Positions 45,813-57,254 of a DNA stretch of 64,000 nucleotides are shown here, one piece after another. The position numbers and the translations under genes are program-made. The notes beneath the pieces were generated by a model. The model was not told where the DNA came from. It did not search any database and worked only from the letters and a program-made list of their open reading frames with translations. The stretch comes from Hetaerina americana. Its lineage: Eukaryota > Arthropoda > Insecta > Odonata > Calopterygidae. The stretch's first letter is position 1. Every line of letters starts with the position of its first letter. The stretch covers positions 39,116,072 to 39,180,071 of the forward strand of contig JAKTNV010000001.1 of NCBI GenBank assembly GCA_022747635.1. Reading direction: 5' to 3'.

Positions 45813-45977
45813 CTTTTGAATGCACTTCGATCCATGCGCCCCTCGAGGCGTCCGCAGTCCCTCCTGGCGCCTTTCCGCTCCGATTCCACTAATGTGCAGA
45901 GCGTCTTCCGTTCTTGGCTTCCTATACACGTTCCTTAAGGCGAGGGAAGTCAGCTGCCGTTTGCTAATCAAGAATTT
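45813..45977 (-). CDS. Candidate 165-bp internal exon
   Basis: On the minus strand a clean acceptor (ctccgcacacctcag) precedes 45977 and a consensus donor AAG|GTGAGT follows 45813. The 55 codons between are open and start and end in phase 0. They begin KFLISKRQLTSLALRNVY and end in HGSKCIQK. They are rich in basic residues and have balanced base composition, unlike the AT-rich flanks. I do not recognise the protein and see no known domain. It could be an exon of a gene whose other exons lie outside or are too short to see. Chance agreement of both splice sites with an exact multiple of three is possible but less likely than for the other candidates. Confidence 0.5.
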
Positions 45978-46975
45978 CTGAGGTGTGCGGAGAGGTCAGT
46001 CAGCTAGGCAGTCAATGGGTAAGAGCTTCCTTCACAAATTGCATGAAATACCTGGGAATTCTCCACGTAGATAAAGTTTGAGAACATAGAATAAAAAAAA
46101 TAAACGGTCTACTCAGTCAAGAACTGTGTTCTGAAGTTGTACCATTACAGAAAGAATATCCAAAAGGTCGCCCAATCAATTTTAACGCTTTAAGAGATAT
46201 TCTACCAATTGGATTTTTTAGAAAGTGTTATCTGAAATATATTTGAAATCTAATTATTATTCTTAAATGGAAACCTTGAGCTTTGTGAAAAAAAGCCAGA
46301 TACGCCATCCTGGATATATAGATTAACAATCTGAAGTGCATCATAAAGAGTGAGATGTAAGAAAAGTTTGTTAAACAAGTCCAATCCCGTAAAACTTGAT
46401 TATCCTGTAATCGGACTTGACTAGGGAAGCCAATAGGATGGAATGGCTTTGCTTAGGCGACTCCGTTTGTCATAAGAGCGAGTGAAAATGAACATAAAAG
46501 GAAAATTTTTGATAGAAAGTCGAAAAGAGTTGACCAAGATCACAGTAAACGCGTGACGTGTAATGGAATAAAATCAAATTGCAAAACCCATTTTAACTTA
46601 CACAGATGTAAATTAATATACTAGCAACTAACATACACATAACCTCCGAATGTATGGTATGTCTACACATCTTGTCCGCGCTTGTAATTCGAATGTATTT
46701 ACTATTACCATTATGACTTTGACTTCTTACTATTATGATTTCTAATTGTCCTGGCTTGAACGATTATTTGTATCTTTCTATTCTGGAGTCTATCTCACGC
46801 ATCTTATCTTTGTGGTCTAACCTACAGAAATATTTTAGGACCATTTAAATTTTTGCTTTGGTCACAGTTAAACTATATAAGGAACTGACATTAAATTTAG
46901 CGCCTAATCTGATATGTTTATAAAGACGATATCAAACCACTCAGTGACCAATAACGACAAATTACGTGCTAGTAG
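45978..46975. other. Non-coding stretch
   Basis: Nothing recognised; AT-rich from 46050. Confidence 0.4.
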
Positions 46976-48570
46976 TACAATGATCCCCATGAACAGCAAC
47001 CTTCACGTGGTTGAACAGCTTGTTCATTCCGATAGCCCCTAGAGCAGTGCTGGCTGTGGCAATTATAATTACTCGTGGTTGCGTCACCAATCCAGAAACG
47101 GTCGGAGGGTAGTAGCCAACGCGAATATAGTCCGTGAGTCTTCCTCAGTGAGGCGGTGTCACAGGCGTCTTACCCCGATGGGACAGTCATTTGAATCATG
47201 ATTTCACATTAAAAACCCTGTTGAGAGAGAAAAATAGAAATCCCCTCAATTAATTATCCCACGAAGCAATATTGGGCCTAAATTTGAGTTCAAGTCCCTG
47301 TAAAAAGGGACTCCGCTCTCTTGGCCGTATGCCGTACCCTGTACCGTGAAAGGCCAGGACTCCGTGGTCGTCATCATACGAAATCCTTACAAAGTGAAGT
47401 CGATAGCAGCAGCAGCGAATAAGATAGAGAAGAGGCCGGAACGCAGAGATTATATAGGTATTTTAGTGTTGTGCTAACGAGGTGAGATGGAAGGATACCG
47501 ATGATTACTGGAGTGATAGCTATAGAGCAATATCCAGCGCGGCGGAAGAGGGCTAGCGATGTGTAGCAATCTTATTGAGCATAAAAACAGGAAAAGGCGC
47601 AGTAAACATAGGGTGAATATTATGAGTAGAAGTCAAGGCTGAACCAAAGAGCTTGTTCATTATTCGGGTATACATGCAGACAAGCAATCATATGGATGAG
47701 GAAATAAAATACGATCATATTGAGTAAATAACTGTGGGTTCTCTTGGAAGGAAATATTTAATAGAAATGGGGGCTTAAAAACCGATGGTGAGCTAAGGGA
47801 GAGACGGTAGTGAGGTAGGGGTGTACGGTTTAAGAGGAAGCAATGAACGCGGGGGAAAAACAATAGATTTCTGCAAGAGACATGATTCGTCATAAAGAGC
47901 GCTTGATTTAAACACCGCAGTAGGCGTAGGTATGAGAAGACAATAGTCGGGGGCTCAGAGAAACGTCATTTAGGCTATATTATGGCTAAAGTAGGTGGAG
48001 GAAATACGTAATTAATTGACACTTTCTCGTGTACGGTTGTAGATTCAAAAATAAATTTAGTGCAGATGAAGTGTGATATCAGATTCAAGTGTTTTAAACT
48101 AGGGAGACGGTTGAGGAAATGAAGAAGCACTAACTGAGACGAAAACGACCATCAGGAGGCCGTAGATAAAATTACGAGTGAGGAGACAGAGGCTGATAAA
48201 ATAGAAAATAATGGGAGCATATAAAAAAACCCGGGGATACGAAAGCTGCAAACGAAACTATAGGAACAGTAAATAGGAAAAGACAAAGGGTTACAGACGA
48301 GATGATTCAGAAGTAAGGGGAGAGAAGGAATGCAATAATGTAAAAAAATAATTAGATAGAATAAGTTACAAAGAGTTGAATAGTAAGCTGAGGCGGGAAA
48401 CTAATAGGACGAAATAAAGGACGGTGAAAGGCGCAGTGCATGGAAATGGAAAGCTTTACAACGAAGGGTGAAATTGGGCTGTACAGGAAAGTGTTAGCAC
48501 TCTCAAGGCGTTCAAACAAAAAATTCAGAAAATTAAGTTGTGTCTTGTTAGACGAGACAAGGAAATGAAG
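46976..48570 (+). pseudogene. LINE relic: 5' leader and endonuclease region
   Basis: About 46985-47400 is a GC-richer leader (gaacagcaaccttcacgtgg, gtcttcctcagtgaggcggt, aaggccaggactccgtggtc), the sort seen upstream of LINE ORFs. From 47640 relics of the endonuclease appear (VHYSGIHADKQ-like near 47655-47690, DLNTAVGVGMRRQ near 47903-47940). 48228-48330 matches 30237-30370 of the other copy. Stops are abundant and no RT domain remains. The 3' boundary is uncertain. Confidence 0.6.
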
Positions 48571-48708
48571 GGTTTTTAAGTAGGTGTTCATTCAAAACCT
48601 ACTTTAAACAGCATATTACCAAATTATATTAGTATAGGCAAATATATGTGCATATATAAATAATACATTTTGCCTTTTTATGCACAAACATATATATTTA
48701 TATACAAT
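48571..48708. other. AT-rich gap
   Basis: TATA-rich sequence between the LINE relic and the palindrome. Confidence 0.3.
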
Positions 48709-48952
48709 ATTTGGACGGCACAATAGAACACAAATAAAATGGTTACACTTAAAACGGACACTCGCATTGTAAATTGTTTGAGCTTTTGGCCTTCTCAGAT
48801 GCCTTCTTCAAGGTCTTACTTGAAGAAGGCCTCTAAGAAGGCCGAAAGCTCAAACAATCCACAATGTGGGTGTCCTTTTAAGTGTTACTCTTTTATTTGT
48901 CTTCTATTGTGCCGTCCAAATTTTTGTAACTGCTCGTGTGAGTGTTTCGATA

Positions 48953-48958
<6 letters not shown>
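48709..48958 (+). mobile_element. 213-bp palindrome plus tail (second palindrome family)
   Basis: 48709-48921 is an inverted repeat with arms of about 103 bases around gtctta. One arm reads aaggccgaaagctcaaacaa and ends in ctattgtgccgtccaaat. A tail (tgagtgtttcgatatcatcg) leads into an (AT)n run. The right arm holds GGCC...GGCC, then GAAA, then GCUC, comparable to stem II, GAAA and stem III plus UC of a hammerhead, but the core reads CUUGAAGA with an extra U or a C-to-U change. No TSD is definable in the AT-rich flanks. Half of it recurs at 32970-33112. Confidence 0.7.

Positions 48959-49016
<58 letters not shown>
48959..49016. repeat. (AT)n microsatellite
   Basis: About 29 AT units directly after the palindrome's tail. 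Such runs may be the tail of the element or its target. Confidence 0.95.
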
Positions 49017-49018
<2 letters not shown>

Positions 49019-51325
49019 CACTTAGAAGGGAAAACCTAGAAATAAGTATCCTCACCTCACTACCATCCTCATCATGATAAGGGTAAATCTTAATAAGCAT
49101 CATTGCTCGTTATGTTATCCTAGGTTCGGGAGATATTAATGTTTCAGAGCTATTGTTAATATTAAGTCAACATCATATATAAGTTAAGCCCTCAAATTAG
49201 ATAGGTAAGCCCAACGTAGCAATGTGGAGTCTTCCTCTTTTCAGTCTCAATTAGTGCTCGAATTAACGACTATATTTTTAGCAGCAAAAATTTATGCTCG
49301 TGGTAGTCTAAAAATATATAACAAATAACTTCTTCGAGAGCCGAATCTCTTATCGTAGATAATTTTCTGAATGTTCCTGATACTAAGTGGAATCTATATT
49401 TTATTGATTGCCTTGTTTGCCTTTTCCAGTTCAGGGAGGGTATTATTAAACGGAAAACGTATTCGAAATATACCTAATATATGTCGCAAATTCAACGGGA
49501 ATGGTACATTTTTGTACGCAAAAAATGTGTTTAATCACTTGCTATCATGCTCTCGTACATGACAAATATAAAGGCCTTTATACTCCAAAGCCATCACGTA
49601 GGCATACGGAAACTTGTAAAGGGCGAAATGGGGAGGGTAGAGTACGATTGGACACTGGTAATCAAATTTGATACTTGCTAGGAAAATGAGTCCGTTAGAT
49701 ATTGTAGAAAAGGAGTGTGAGAAGCTGTGACATGGGTAGTAGAGACTGAATACCTATGGCATGGGTGTAAATGAGCAACGTGAGTAAGGTTTGAAGTAGG
49801 ATGCAAGAATGCATGGCCGTGAGCTTTTTCAATTTTTTCGCCAATTTTCCGTGCAGTCAATGTGAGGTTGAACTTTGCAATGAAATTTTTGTACGAACGT
49901 GTCAGGGACGTCAATAATTTAGCTCCCTCTGTTATCCTTGTGCCCGTAGGGTCTCCAGGATCTGCAAAGGGAATAGGTGTAACTGTAGGTTGATTGCCTA
50001 AACATCTTGGTTAGTATTCCTAAATTAGTTCAATATAAGCCTATAGATATTATTTATTATTATATATAAGATACTATGGTTGCACGTTGTGAACGAGAAC
50101 AAAGCAAGGTCAAAGCTATCACCTGCCGATCAAAGGTGCCTGTGGTTAACCATACGAGGCTTATTTCAGTCATTTTCCCAGACCCTTCCCGAAAGGATTC
50201 GAGGTGACGTTAAGCAGGACTGAGCAGGACTCTCTCTCTCTCTCTGACCTATTTTCTAGTGCCTCTCCGTATGATTTGATATCTTTAGCTTATTTTAAAG
50301 ATCGTTTCTTCGTCCAAGGTTATGTCTTTTCAATTAAAAAATAGCTGCCACATTTAGCATTCCTATGTACAATTTTTTCTCACCGCTTTTCTATCTTTTA
50401 ATGCTTTTAAAATTTGACATAAACATGATCGTATTAAAATCCAGTTTCTCGCCTTCGTTTCTTTGACTAAAGATGAATATGAAGTCAGTCGCAATAAAAC
50501 TGAGGAAAATTTAACAGTACACAGAAATCGTAAAATATAGAGGGAAGTTGCACTCCACGGACACTATGATCTCGTTCTCCGTATTGTTTGTTTCCAGAGA
50601 CATTTGCCTCGGCTTCCCACTTTGCAGTGCGTCACGTAGTTTATGGATGGCTCCGACACCGAGATAGTTATGTTTAGTCTGTTGGTGATATGAATGGTCA
50701 GTAGAAATCTAATAGTAGGCACCTTAGCATTTGATTTAGAGCATCGATTTTTGCATATAATGTGTAACTCAGGTTTTCCTATGTAAATGATGTTGTTACC
50801 TAGCTTTTATGAAAATAGGATAACTTTAGGGATGGGCATCGGTCAACAGTTTTTGCTACGTTCATTCACTCCATTTCCCCATGGTTTAGTTTTTTAATGC
50901 GTGTTATTCTGGCTAAGTTAAGAATATTTTCCCTACCATTTCTCTCACTATTTTTAATCTTGTTGACTGAAATGCATGAATGTAATGATTTAAAAAAAAG
51001 TATCGCGTTAAATTTTGTAGTTCCTTTCTAGAAGTTCAGTTTTTTGTTTGTTCTGTCCCTCTTAAAGTTTAAAAAGGCGACAATAATGTGATAACAGATC
51101 CAATGTTTTTCTTACGCTTACACTCTATAGAGATACAAAGGTATAAAATAATGGCAGTTGTTCAATATTTATAAATGAAATACTAACTACACTATTGCGG
51201 AAATCCATAATCAACTTCAATTATATTATTTTCAATTGTTTCGGTGTATGGAATTGGTTAGTAATAAAAAAATGCTTGGCCGCGGGCTTTCAAGTAAAGA
51301 TTGTTTTTATTTTTGGAAAGATATA
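49017..51325. other. Non-coding stretch
   Basis: A short (CT)n run lies at about 50231-50247. 50090-50240 is somewhat GC-richer and may be an old repeat. No gene recognised. Confidence 0.4.
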
Positions 51326-51359
51326 CAGGGTCGCACCCAAAAGTGGTAGGACTGATTTT
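51326..51359 (+). repeat. Mariner left terminal inverted repeat
   Basis: 34 bases identical to the complement of 52580-52613. The transposase binds such ends. Confidence 0.95.
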
Positions 51360-51395
51360 TTACAAGAATTTTATTGACGATATACTTACATCGAC

Positions 51396-52423
51396 TTAAT
51401 AATCTTCAAAGTATGCTCCTTCAGCTGCTACACACTTAGTATAACGTTGCTCCCATTCCCCGTACGCCCGCTGGAAATTTTCTTTGGGGATGCCGTTGAT
51501 GACCCTCGTCGAAGCCTCTTGCACGGCCTTTATCGAGTCAAAACGTCGTCCCTTGAGCTGTCTTTCATCAGGGGGAAGAAGAAGAAGTCCGGTGGTGCCA
51601 GATCGGGAGAATAGGGCGGGTGCGGCAACGTGGCAACGCCGTATTTGGCCAGGAGCTGTCTGACGACGAGCGCGCCATGGCACGGCGCGTTGTCATGATG
51701 AAGCACCCAGCAGTTTGCGATGGCCGGTCGGACTCTTTTCACGCGTTCTCGGAGGCGGGTGAGCACCTGCACGTAAAAGTTCGCATTCACAGTCTTCACT
51801 GGTGGGACAAACTCCTTGTGAACTACTCCATGACAGTCGAAAAATAACAATTAACATCGTTTTGATTTTTGATTTGCTCATGCGAGCCTTTTTTGGACGT
51901 GGGGACGCGGAAGTGTGCCATTCCGCGGATTGTCTTTTCGTTTCGGGGTCATATTGAAAAACCCATGTTTCATTACCAGTTATCACATTGTCCAAACAAT
52001 TTTCATCTCGGTGCAAATTGGCTAACACTTCTTCGGAAATGCGCACACGCGTTGTCTGTTGGTCGACACTCAGAATTTTCGGCACCATCTTGGCGCACAC
52101 CTTGCGCATGGCCAAATCCTGTGAAATAATGCGTTGGACGTTGGATGCAGACAGACCCAACTGGTCTGCAATTTCTTCACTGGTTAAGCGTCGGTCTGTG
52201 TTCAGCAGTGTCCTCACTCTGTCCACATTCGTGTCGGTTCTTGCCGTCGACGGCCGTCCGGAGCGATGGTCGTCTTCAAGGAGCTGCCTACCCTCTTTAA
52301 ACAACTTGTGCCACTCAAATACTGTGGAACGGCTTAAGGCAGTGTCCCCATAAGCCTGCTTGATCATATCGAGGGACAAAACTTCACGGAATAACTTTGC
52401 TCTAAATTCAGATTCATTTTAAT
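51396..52423 (-). pseudogene. Mariner transposase (DD34D) pseudogene
   Basis: From about 52418 downward it reads NESEFRAKLFREVLSLDMIKQAYGD-like (upstream ATG lost, stop just before), then VFEWHKLFKEGRQ, DDHRSGRPSTARTD, a helix-turn-helix (RRLTSEEIADQLGLSASNVQ) and MRKVCAKMVP, the usual N-terminal binding domain. The first catalytic Asp motif TGDE reads TGNE, near 51980, a D-to-N change. HHDNAPCHGA (near 51700-51670) and YSPDLAPPDFFFFP (near 51620-51580) supply the second and third Asp with normal spacing. A frameshift near 51845 (after KTMLIVIF) and another near 51560 break the frame. It ends at 51396 (AAEGAYFEDY). The frameshifts and the D-to-N change make it inactive. Confidence 0.92.
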
Positions 52424-52579
52424 TTTCGACGCGGACAAAAAACTTGCTTCACTAAAAACGGTGTCCTCACTCAACGACAGCCGGCAGGCGACTGAGGTTG
52501 GTGTCGGTCTGTTACTAAGAGCCCCTTCCACGTTACCCTGCCAGGCAGATCCCCCTCCACCGCTCCGTTCGCGCCAGAG

Positions 52580-52613
52580 AAAATCAGTCCTACCACTTTT
52601 GGGTGCGACCCTG
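52580..52613 (-). repeat. Mariner right terminal inverted repeat
   Basis: 34 bases identical to the complement of 51326-51359. Confidence 0.95.
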
Positions 52614-54949
52614 TATATTGGCGTTTTTCATTTGTTTCAATTCCTGAGTAACAAAAATATCTAATGATAAAAACCGAATCTAATTAGTGGAACTGATGAA
52701 TTACAATACAGGGATTAAACCAGATGCTTTGTGAATCAGAATGTCTAGCATGAAATACAGGAAAAAAGATGGATTTAAAGAGAAGGAAAGAAAATAATAT
52801 GAAAGTTCTAGGACCAAAATTTGAGAATGGAAAATGGAAGTTAAGAATCAACTAGAAACTTCGCAAAAATCAGGGAGAATAATAGGCAAAATAAGAAGGA
52901 GATGAATTGTACTCTGTTAAAAATTGAAGAGGATAAATATGAAAAAACAGACTAAAAAAAATGAATTTTCGACCTAAAACCAAATACTTTAAAGACATTG
53001 ATCACACGAGACACACCTGAGGGAAATGAACAAAACGGAGGACGAAATAGGAATCTGAATTACATTAAGGAATTGAATTCATAACTTTCAGGGTTTCCAG
53101 AAGATGAAAAAAAAGAAAAGAGGTGGGGTATGCACAGAAGAAAAAAGTAAACAGGGAGAAAGAATGAAAATACTGGAAAGATAGAAAGGACGGAACTAAT
53201 TAAATCGCTACTTTACTTGGCTCATAGAAGGTCAGATCAAAGAAAGAGAAGAGGAAACCGCTAATATGAGGGACATGATTTGAGTTATTACCTCTCTCTG
53301 TTTTCTGATTGTGCAGAGATTAACATACAGGGATTCAGTTTGCTCAAAATTTATCATTAATACTTTTAAATATTAAAATTTTAAGTACATATGAAAGAAA
53401 CTTGCAAAGAAATACCATCGAATGTAGTACTTAATAACAGTACAGAAATGGTCTTTGTACAAAGTATGTCGTACTATTATCTTTCGTTTAAAGAAGCATT
53501 GAAAAATTGTTAAATAAAATGATTCTTATTTTTCGAGGCCTTGAGGAAAATAAAATGCCTAGGATTAAGTGTAATAAGGTAGAGTAAAATATTTTGGTTT
53601 ATAGATGCGATGAAATTTTACAGTCATCTTTCCGAATTCTATTTTGTTGTAGCAGCGGGCTGATTGCATTTATTAACAGTTTAACTATGATTTATGGACT
53701 TGTCGGTTCACTTAGTTTCTTTCTCAGAAATGTTTTTAGAGATCTATCTAATATTTCCTTCCATCCTCTAAAATTACTATAATTTCACGTTTATTTTCAT
53801 CTTCTTTTTCACTCATTTCTCCGTTTCCTACTATCCCCTCCCCACGTCCGTAAATCCGGGTGGAATGAACATGGCCATACAGCTCGCATGACAATCAATT
53901 CCAGGACAAGCAAACGAAAAGTGAAAGCACAAATCACATAAGAGAATAGCGTGTCCGTTTTTTCAAACCATATTAGTGAAACGTGACAAAAATAATAAAA
54001 GTCTCCATCAGAAAAAGTTGCATGCCTCTTCGTCAACGGGGTTTGACGGAAAAGTAGCGAAGTAGAATGATGATTAAAAAGTACAGAAATGTGAATAGTG
54101 TGCATATATTTATTCACTGTGTATATATACTTTGTACATAAACATGCGTCGGAAAATAGATAATAACATGTGGTTAAACCTAAAATGTTAAAAAAATATC
54201 TGACAAGCCTGGAAGTGTTCATTGTCAGTGATATTAGAATATGATAACGATTAGATAAGTCTTTTAGAAAACTATTAGAATCGCTCGGTTTCCTAGAATG
54301 ATGCATTTTTTCTTCTCTTACTAACCACTGATGACGTAATTATGGACGGAGAGATCTCTAAAAAGAAAATTTACTCCTAAGTTTATTTACAAAATTAAAG
54401 ATAGGGACATGCATTGAATGCAATGATCTGGAAAGTTCTCAATTACTTACACTCTACGTGTTGTCATCATTTGTGTTTTATCTCATCATACCTCTAAAAT
54501 TTTATCTTCTTCTGCCTTTACCCCGATTTTTTCCTATTTTATCAACATCACTTTTCTTGTTGGTCCATCTGTCACTCTTATTTGTATGATTCCTTACAAG
54601 ATTGGGCCCTGCCAGTTTGTTTTTCGTCTTCGTTCATCCACAGTGATATCCTTCTTTTTCCCACTCTATTCGTGATTTTCTCATTCCAAAACATATTCTA
54701 ATGTTTTTTTTTCATTCGTTCATAATCACATCTCTAATTTCTCCAGGTAAGAAGCCAAAGCTATCTCCATTAGAAGCTAAAGAAAGTCCTCATGCTGAAG
54801 AGGCATGCTGTGGAAAAGCAAGGAATGGAGCGCGCTAGGTAAAGAGATAGAGAATTGTGAGCCGAAGGATGTTGACGAAAGATGCATTGATAGGACCATA
54901 AGGAAGGTGGTGACACTGACGAGATGTGAATGTGTCCGCTGGAGGACGG
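52614..54949. other. Mostly AT-rich, with an A/G-rich plus-strand stretch
   Basis: 52740-53240 is A- and G-rich on the plus strand with Lys/Glu-rich broken frames, including a GFPEDEKKEK segment near 53091-53120. That is the kind of relic left by a LINE ORF1 (an NxxIxGxPE-type motif is common there), but it is too decayed to claim. Nothing recognised in the rest. Confidence 0.3.
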
Positions 54950-56930
54950 GAGCAGCACTCAACTCTTTCATCTCCTCTTCCTCACACTCCTCCTTCTCTG
55001 CTCCACTGCCTCCCACCCTTTAGCCCTCCTCATCCTTTAGTTCCGTAATCCTTCATCCCTTGGCTTCCGACTCTCGTCACTTTGTCCCCTTTCCCCGGCT
55101 CATAGCTGTCGACGGCGGTAGGTATTCGGCTGGGAGCTGTTGCCTCGTCGGACGACGGCCACTTCAATACGGGAGAGGTTTTAAAAGGTGTGAGTGTGAA
55201 GGGAGCTGGGGGGCATTTAGGATTGAAGGACGAGAGCGGAAATGGTGGGATTTGTGGGACATGATATATGGGTTCTGGTAAGGGAGTACAGAAGGAAGAG
55301 ATGGGGTGCTAGGGACGGGGAAAAACCATCGTCATTCATGGGTCCTCTATCATAAGATCCTTCCCTCCTCCGGAGGTAAACTCAGGAGAACGGGGAGTTT
55401 TTTAATTCCCAAACGAGGAAATGGGGTGGGTGATGCCCCTTTGGGGTATCGGAGAGAGGTTTGGGAAAGGGCGAAAGGGTGAAAGAGGTGGGTGGATTAG
55501 AGATACGGGAAAGGGGGGAAGAGGGTGCTTTCGGAAGGGTGAGGGGTCGGGGGAATTGATAGAAATTCCAAGACAGACTCTCCGTTCCTTTAAAGAAAAA
55601 AACCCTTCGTAGACTTCGAAGTCGTGTTTCTACTCTTTGAGGAATAAAGAGCAGAGGGGTGTATGCGGGGCGAGGGATGGGGATTGGGGAGGGAGGTGGG
55701 TAGAAGAGAAGGTTGAAGCAAAATGGAAAAAGGAGCTTTTGGTAGCGATGGCACGGGTGGCACAAGGAGGGAAGAGGGAGAAGGGAAAAAGAAGTGGGGG
55801 AAAACGGGAGAAGTGGGAGGAGTCGACTCCACAGCCTTAAAGAAACGAAATGCGAAGGGAAAATAAAATGGCCAAGTTTCTTCTCTCGCTGCCACTCACC
55901 CCTTCCCCACTTCTGCCTCCATCATCCCGCGCCGCCACCTTCCCACCACTCCCGCTTCCCCCACCTCCAGCCCCGCCCCGCGAGGCCCACTTTCCGGAAG
56001 GAGATGGGTTCGGTTTTCATATTAACCTCACGCCCTCTATATCGCCCCTCCTCTGGTCTCCATCCACCCTATCCCTCGCAGACTCTCTGACGATCCTTCT
56101 TCCAACTATTGCTGCCCTTGCCTCCCTCTCTCGTCTCGACCCCCGCCCCCACTGCCCGTTTCATTCTCCTCCACAAGTGTCATAACCCATGTTATCTGAC
56201 TACCACCTCTCTCTCCCTCCGGATACGCTCTCTTTTCTTACCTCCCAAACCACTCTCCTCTCTTTCTTTCCTAGCACCCCAACCCCTTTTCCTATCGCCC
56301 ACCAACTCGCTTTTCCCGTCATTCCACCTCACATCCTCCCCATTCCACTTCCTTAACACAGGTTCTTACCTCTTCCACTTCTCCCTTCTTCCCTTCGTAA
56401 ACTTCTCCTTTCTGCTTCACCTAATTTATTTTGTGTCGCGCCCTCTCCGTCCCTTCCTCCTCCTCAACACTCCTTTTCTATCCATCTCTCTCCCTCCATA
56501 CCTTTTCCAACCCTCCGCCACTACCCCCCTCCGTTCTTCCTTAACGAAATTGTCGTCTGTGCTCTCACCAGACTTCGTAACCCGCACTCCCAACTTTCTG
56601 GGTTCATCCCTCTTCAGGTCTTTTAACCCTCTCCCCAGCGCCGGCTTCTTAGTTATTCACTCCTTTTCCTTACCTTCACGGCCCTTCATTTTTACACGCA
56701 GTTCGACTCTTCTTACTCCACTCGTTCTCCTTTTCATCAGTCCTTCTTGTCTTTCATCTTCTCCGCTCCGTATTTCTTTATTATTTTATCTTTCGCTTGT
56801 TTTCATTCTTCTTGTCTCCGCCTCTTTTACTTTCTTTTTGATTCAACCACTGAGTACTGTTTTATGGATTTTTCATACGATCTTTTTAATCACTTCACAT
56901 TTCTTCTTGTCCTCATATACCGCAGAGTTT
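54950..56930. other. Long purine-to-pyrimidine switch, GC-rich
   Basis: 55180-55850 is G/A-rich on the plus strand (gggtgggg, gagggagg), and 55880-56930 is almost all C/T for about 1 kb. This is the largest of the polarised tracts and the source of several overlapping frames, including one of 274 codons at 56109-56933 made mostly of Ser, Leu, Phe and Pro. I judge it non-coding because the frames have no splice context and no domain. Confidence 0.55.
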
Positions 56931-57254
56931 TAATTGCACGTATTATTTATGAGATCATATTTGTGTACTGGAAACATATTTTTAAAAAGTTGTAATTGTA
57001 TATCATCTCCGATGTGGATCTTTGTTATTTCCAACTGAGTTTTATACCTTTAAAACGTCCATTTCTAATTGGAAACGTCAAGCTTGGATATTTGTTGGAT
57101 ACTTGGATAAGCTTGATATTTCACGGCAATCATTGAGATTTGATGCAGCGCTAAATGTTTACATTTCATTACTCCAGTGTTAGTTACCATACTAAAAAAG
57201 GGAAAAAGCAAACGTATTTTAGGGCTTTGGAAGAATAAATTTTATTCCGTATCT
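56931..57254. other. AT-rich gap
   Basis: Nothing recognised. Confidence 0.35.

Larger units (their letters stand above)
51326..52613 (-). mobile_element. Full-length mariner element, inactivated
   Basis: Identical 34-bp terminal inverted repeats (starting cagggtcgcacccaaaagtg) lie at both ends and are flanked by TA dinucleotides (51324-51325 and 52614-52615), the standard mariner target. The length is 1,288 bp, normal for the family. The minus strand carries one transposase gene, now broken. Perfect terminal repeats and the mild decay show it is the youngest mariner in the window. Cut-and-paste transposition is established for the family. Confidence 0.95.

Noticed and set aside
48739..49103. 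Plus- and minus-strand frames across the palindrome
   Set aside because: They arise from the inverted repeat and (AT)n run; similarity to the frame at 32971 is due to the shared repeat, not a gene.
51620..52353. Plus-strand frames within the mariner
   Set aside because: They are antisense shadows of the minus-strand transposase.
55850..56933. Long plus-strand open frames, up to 274 codons
   Set aside because: They lie in almost pure C/T sequence, overlap in several phases, consist mostly of Ser, Leu, Pro and Phe, and have no domain or splice context.
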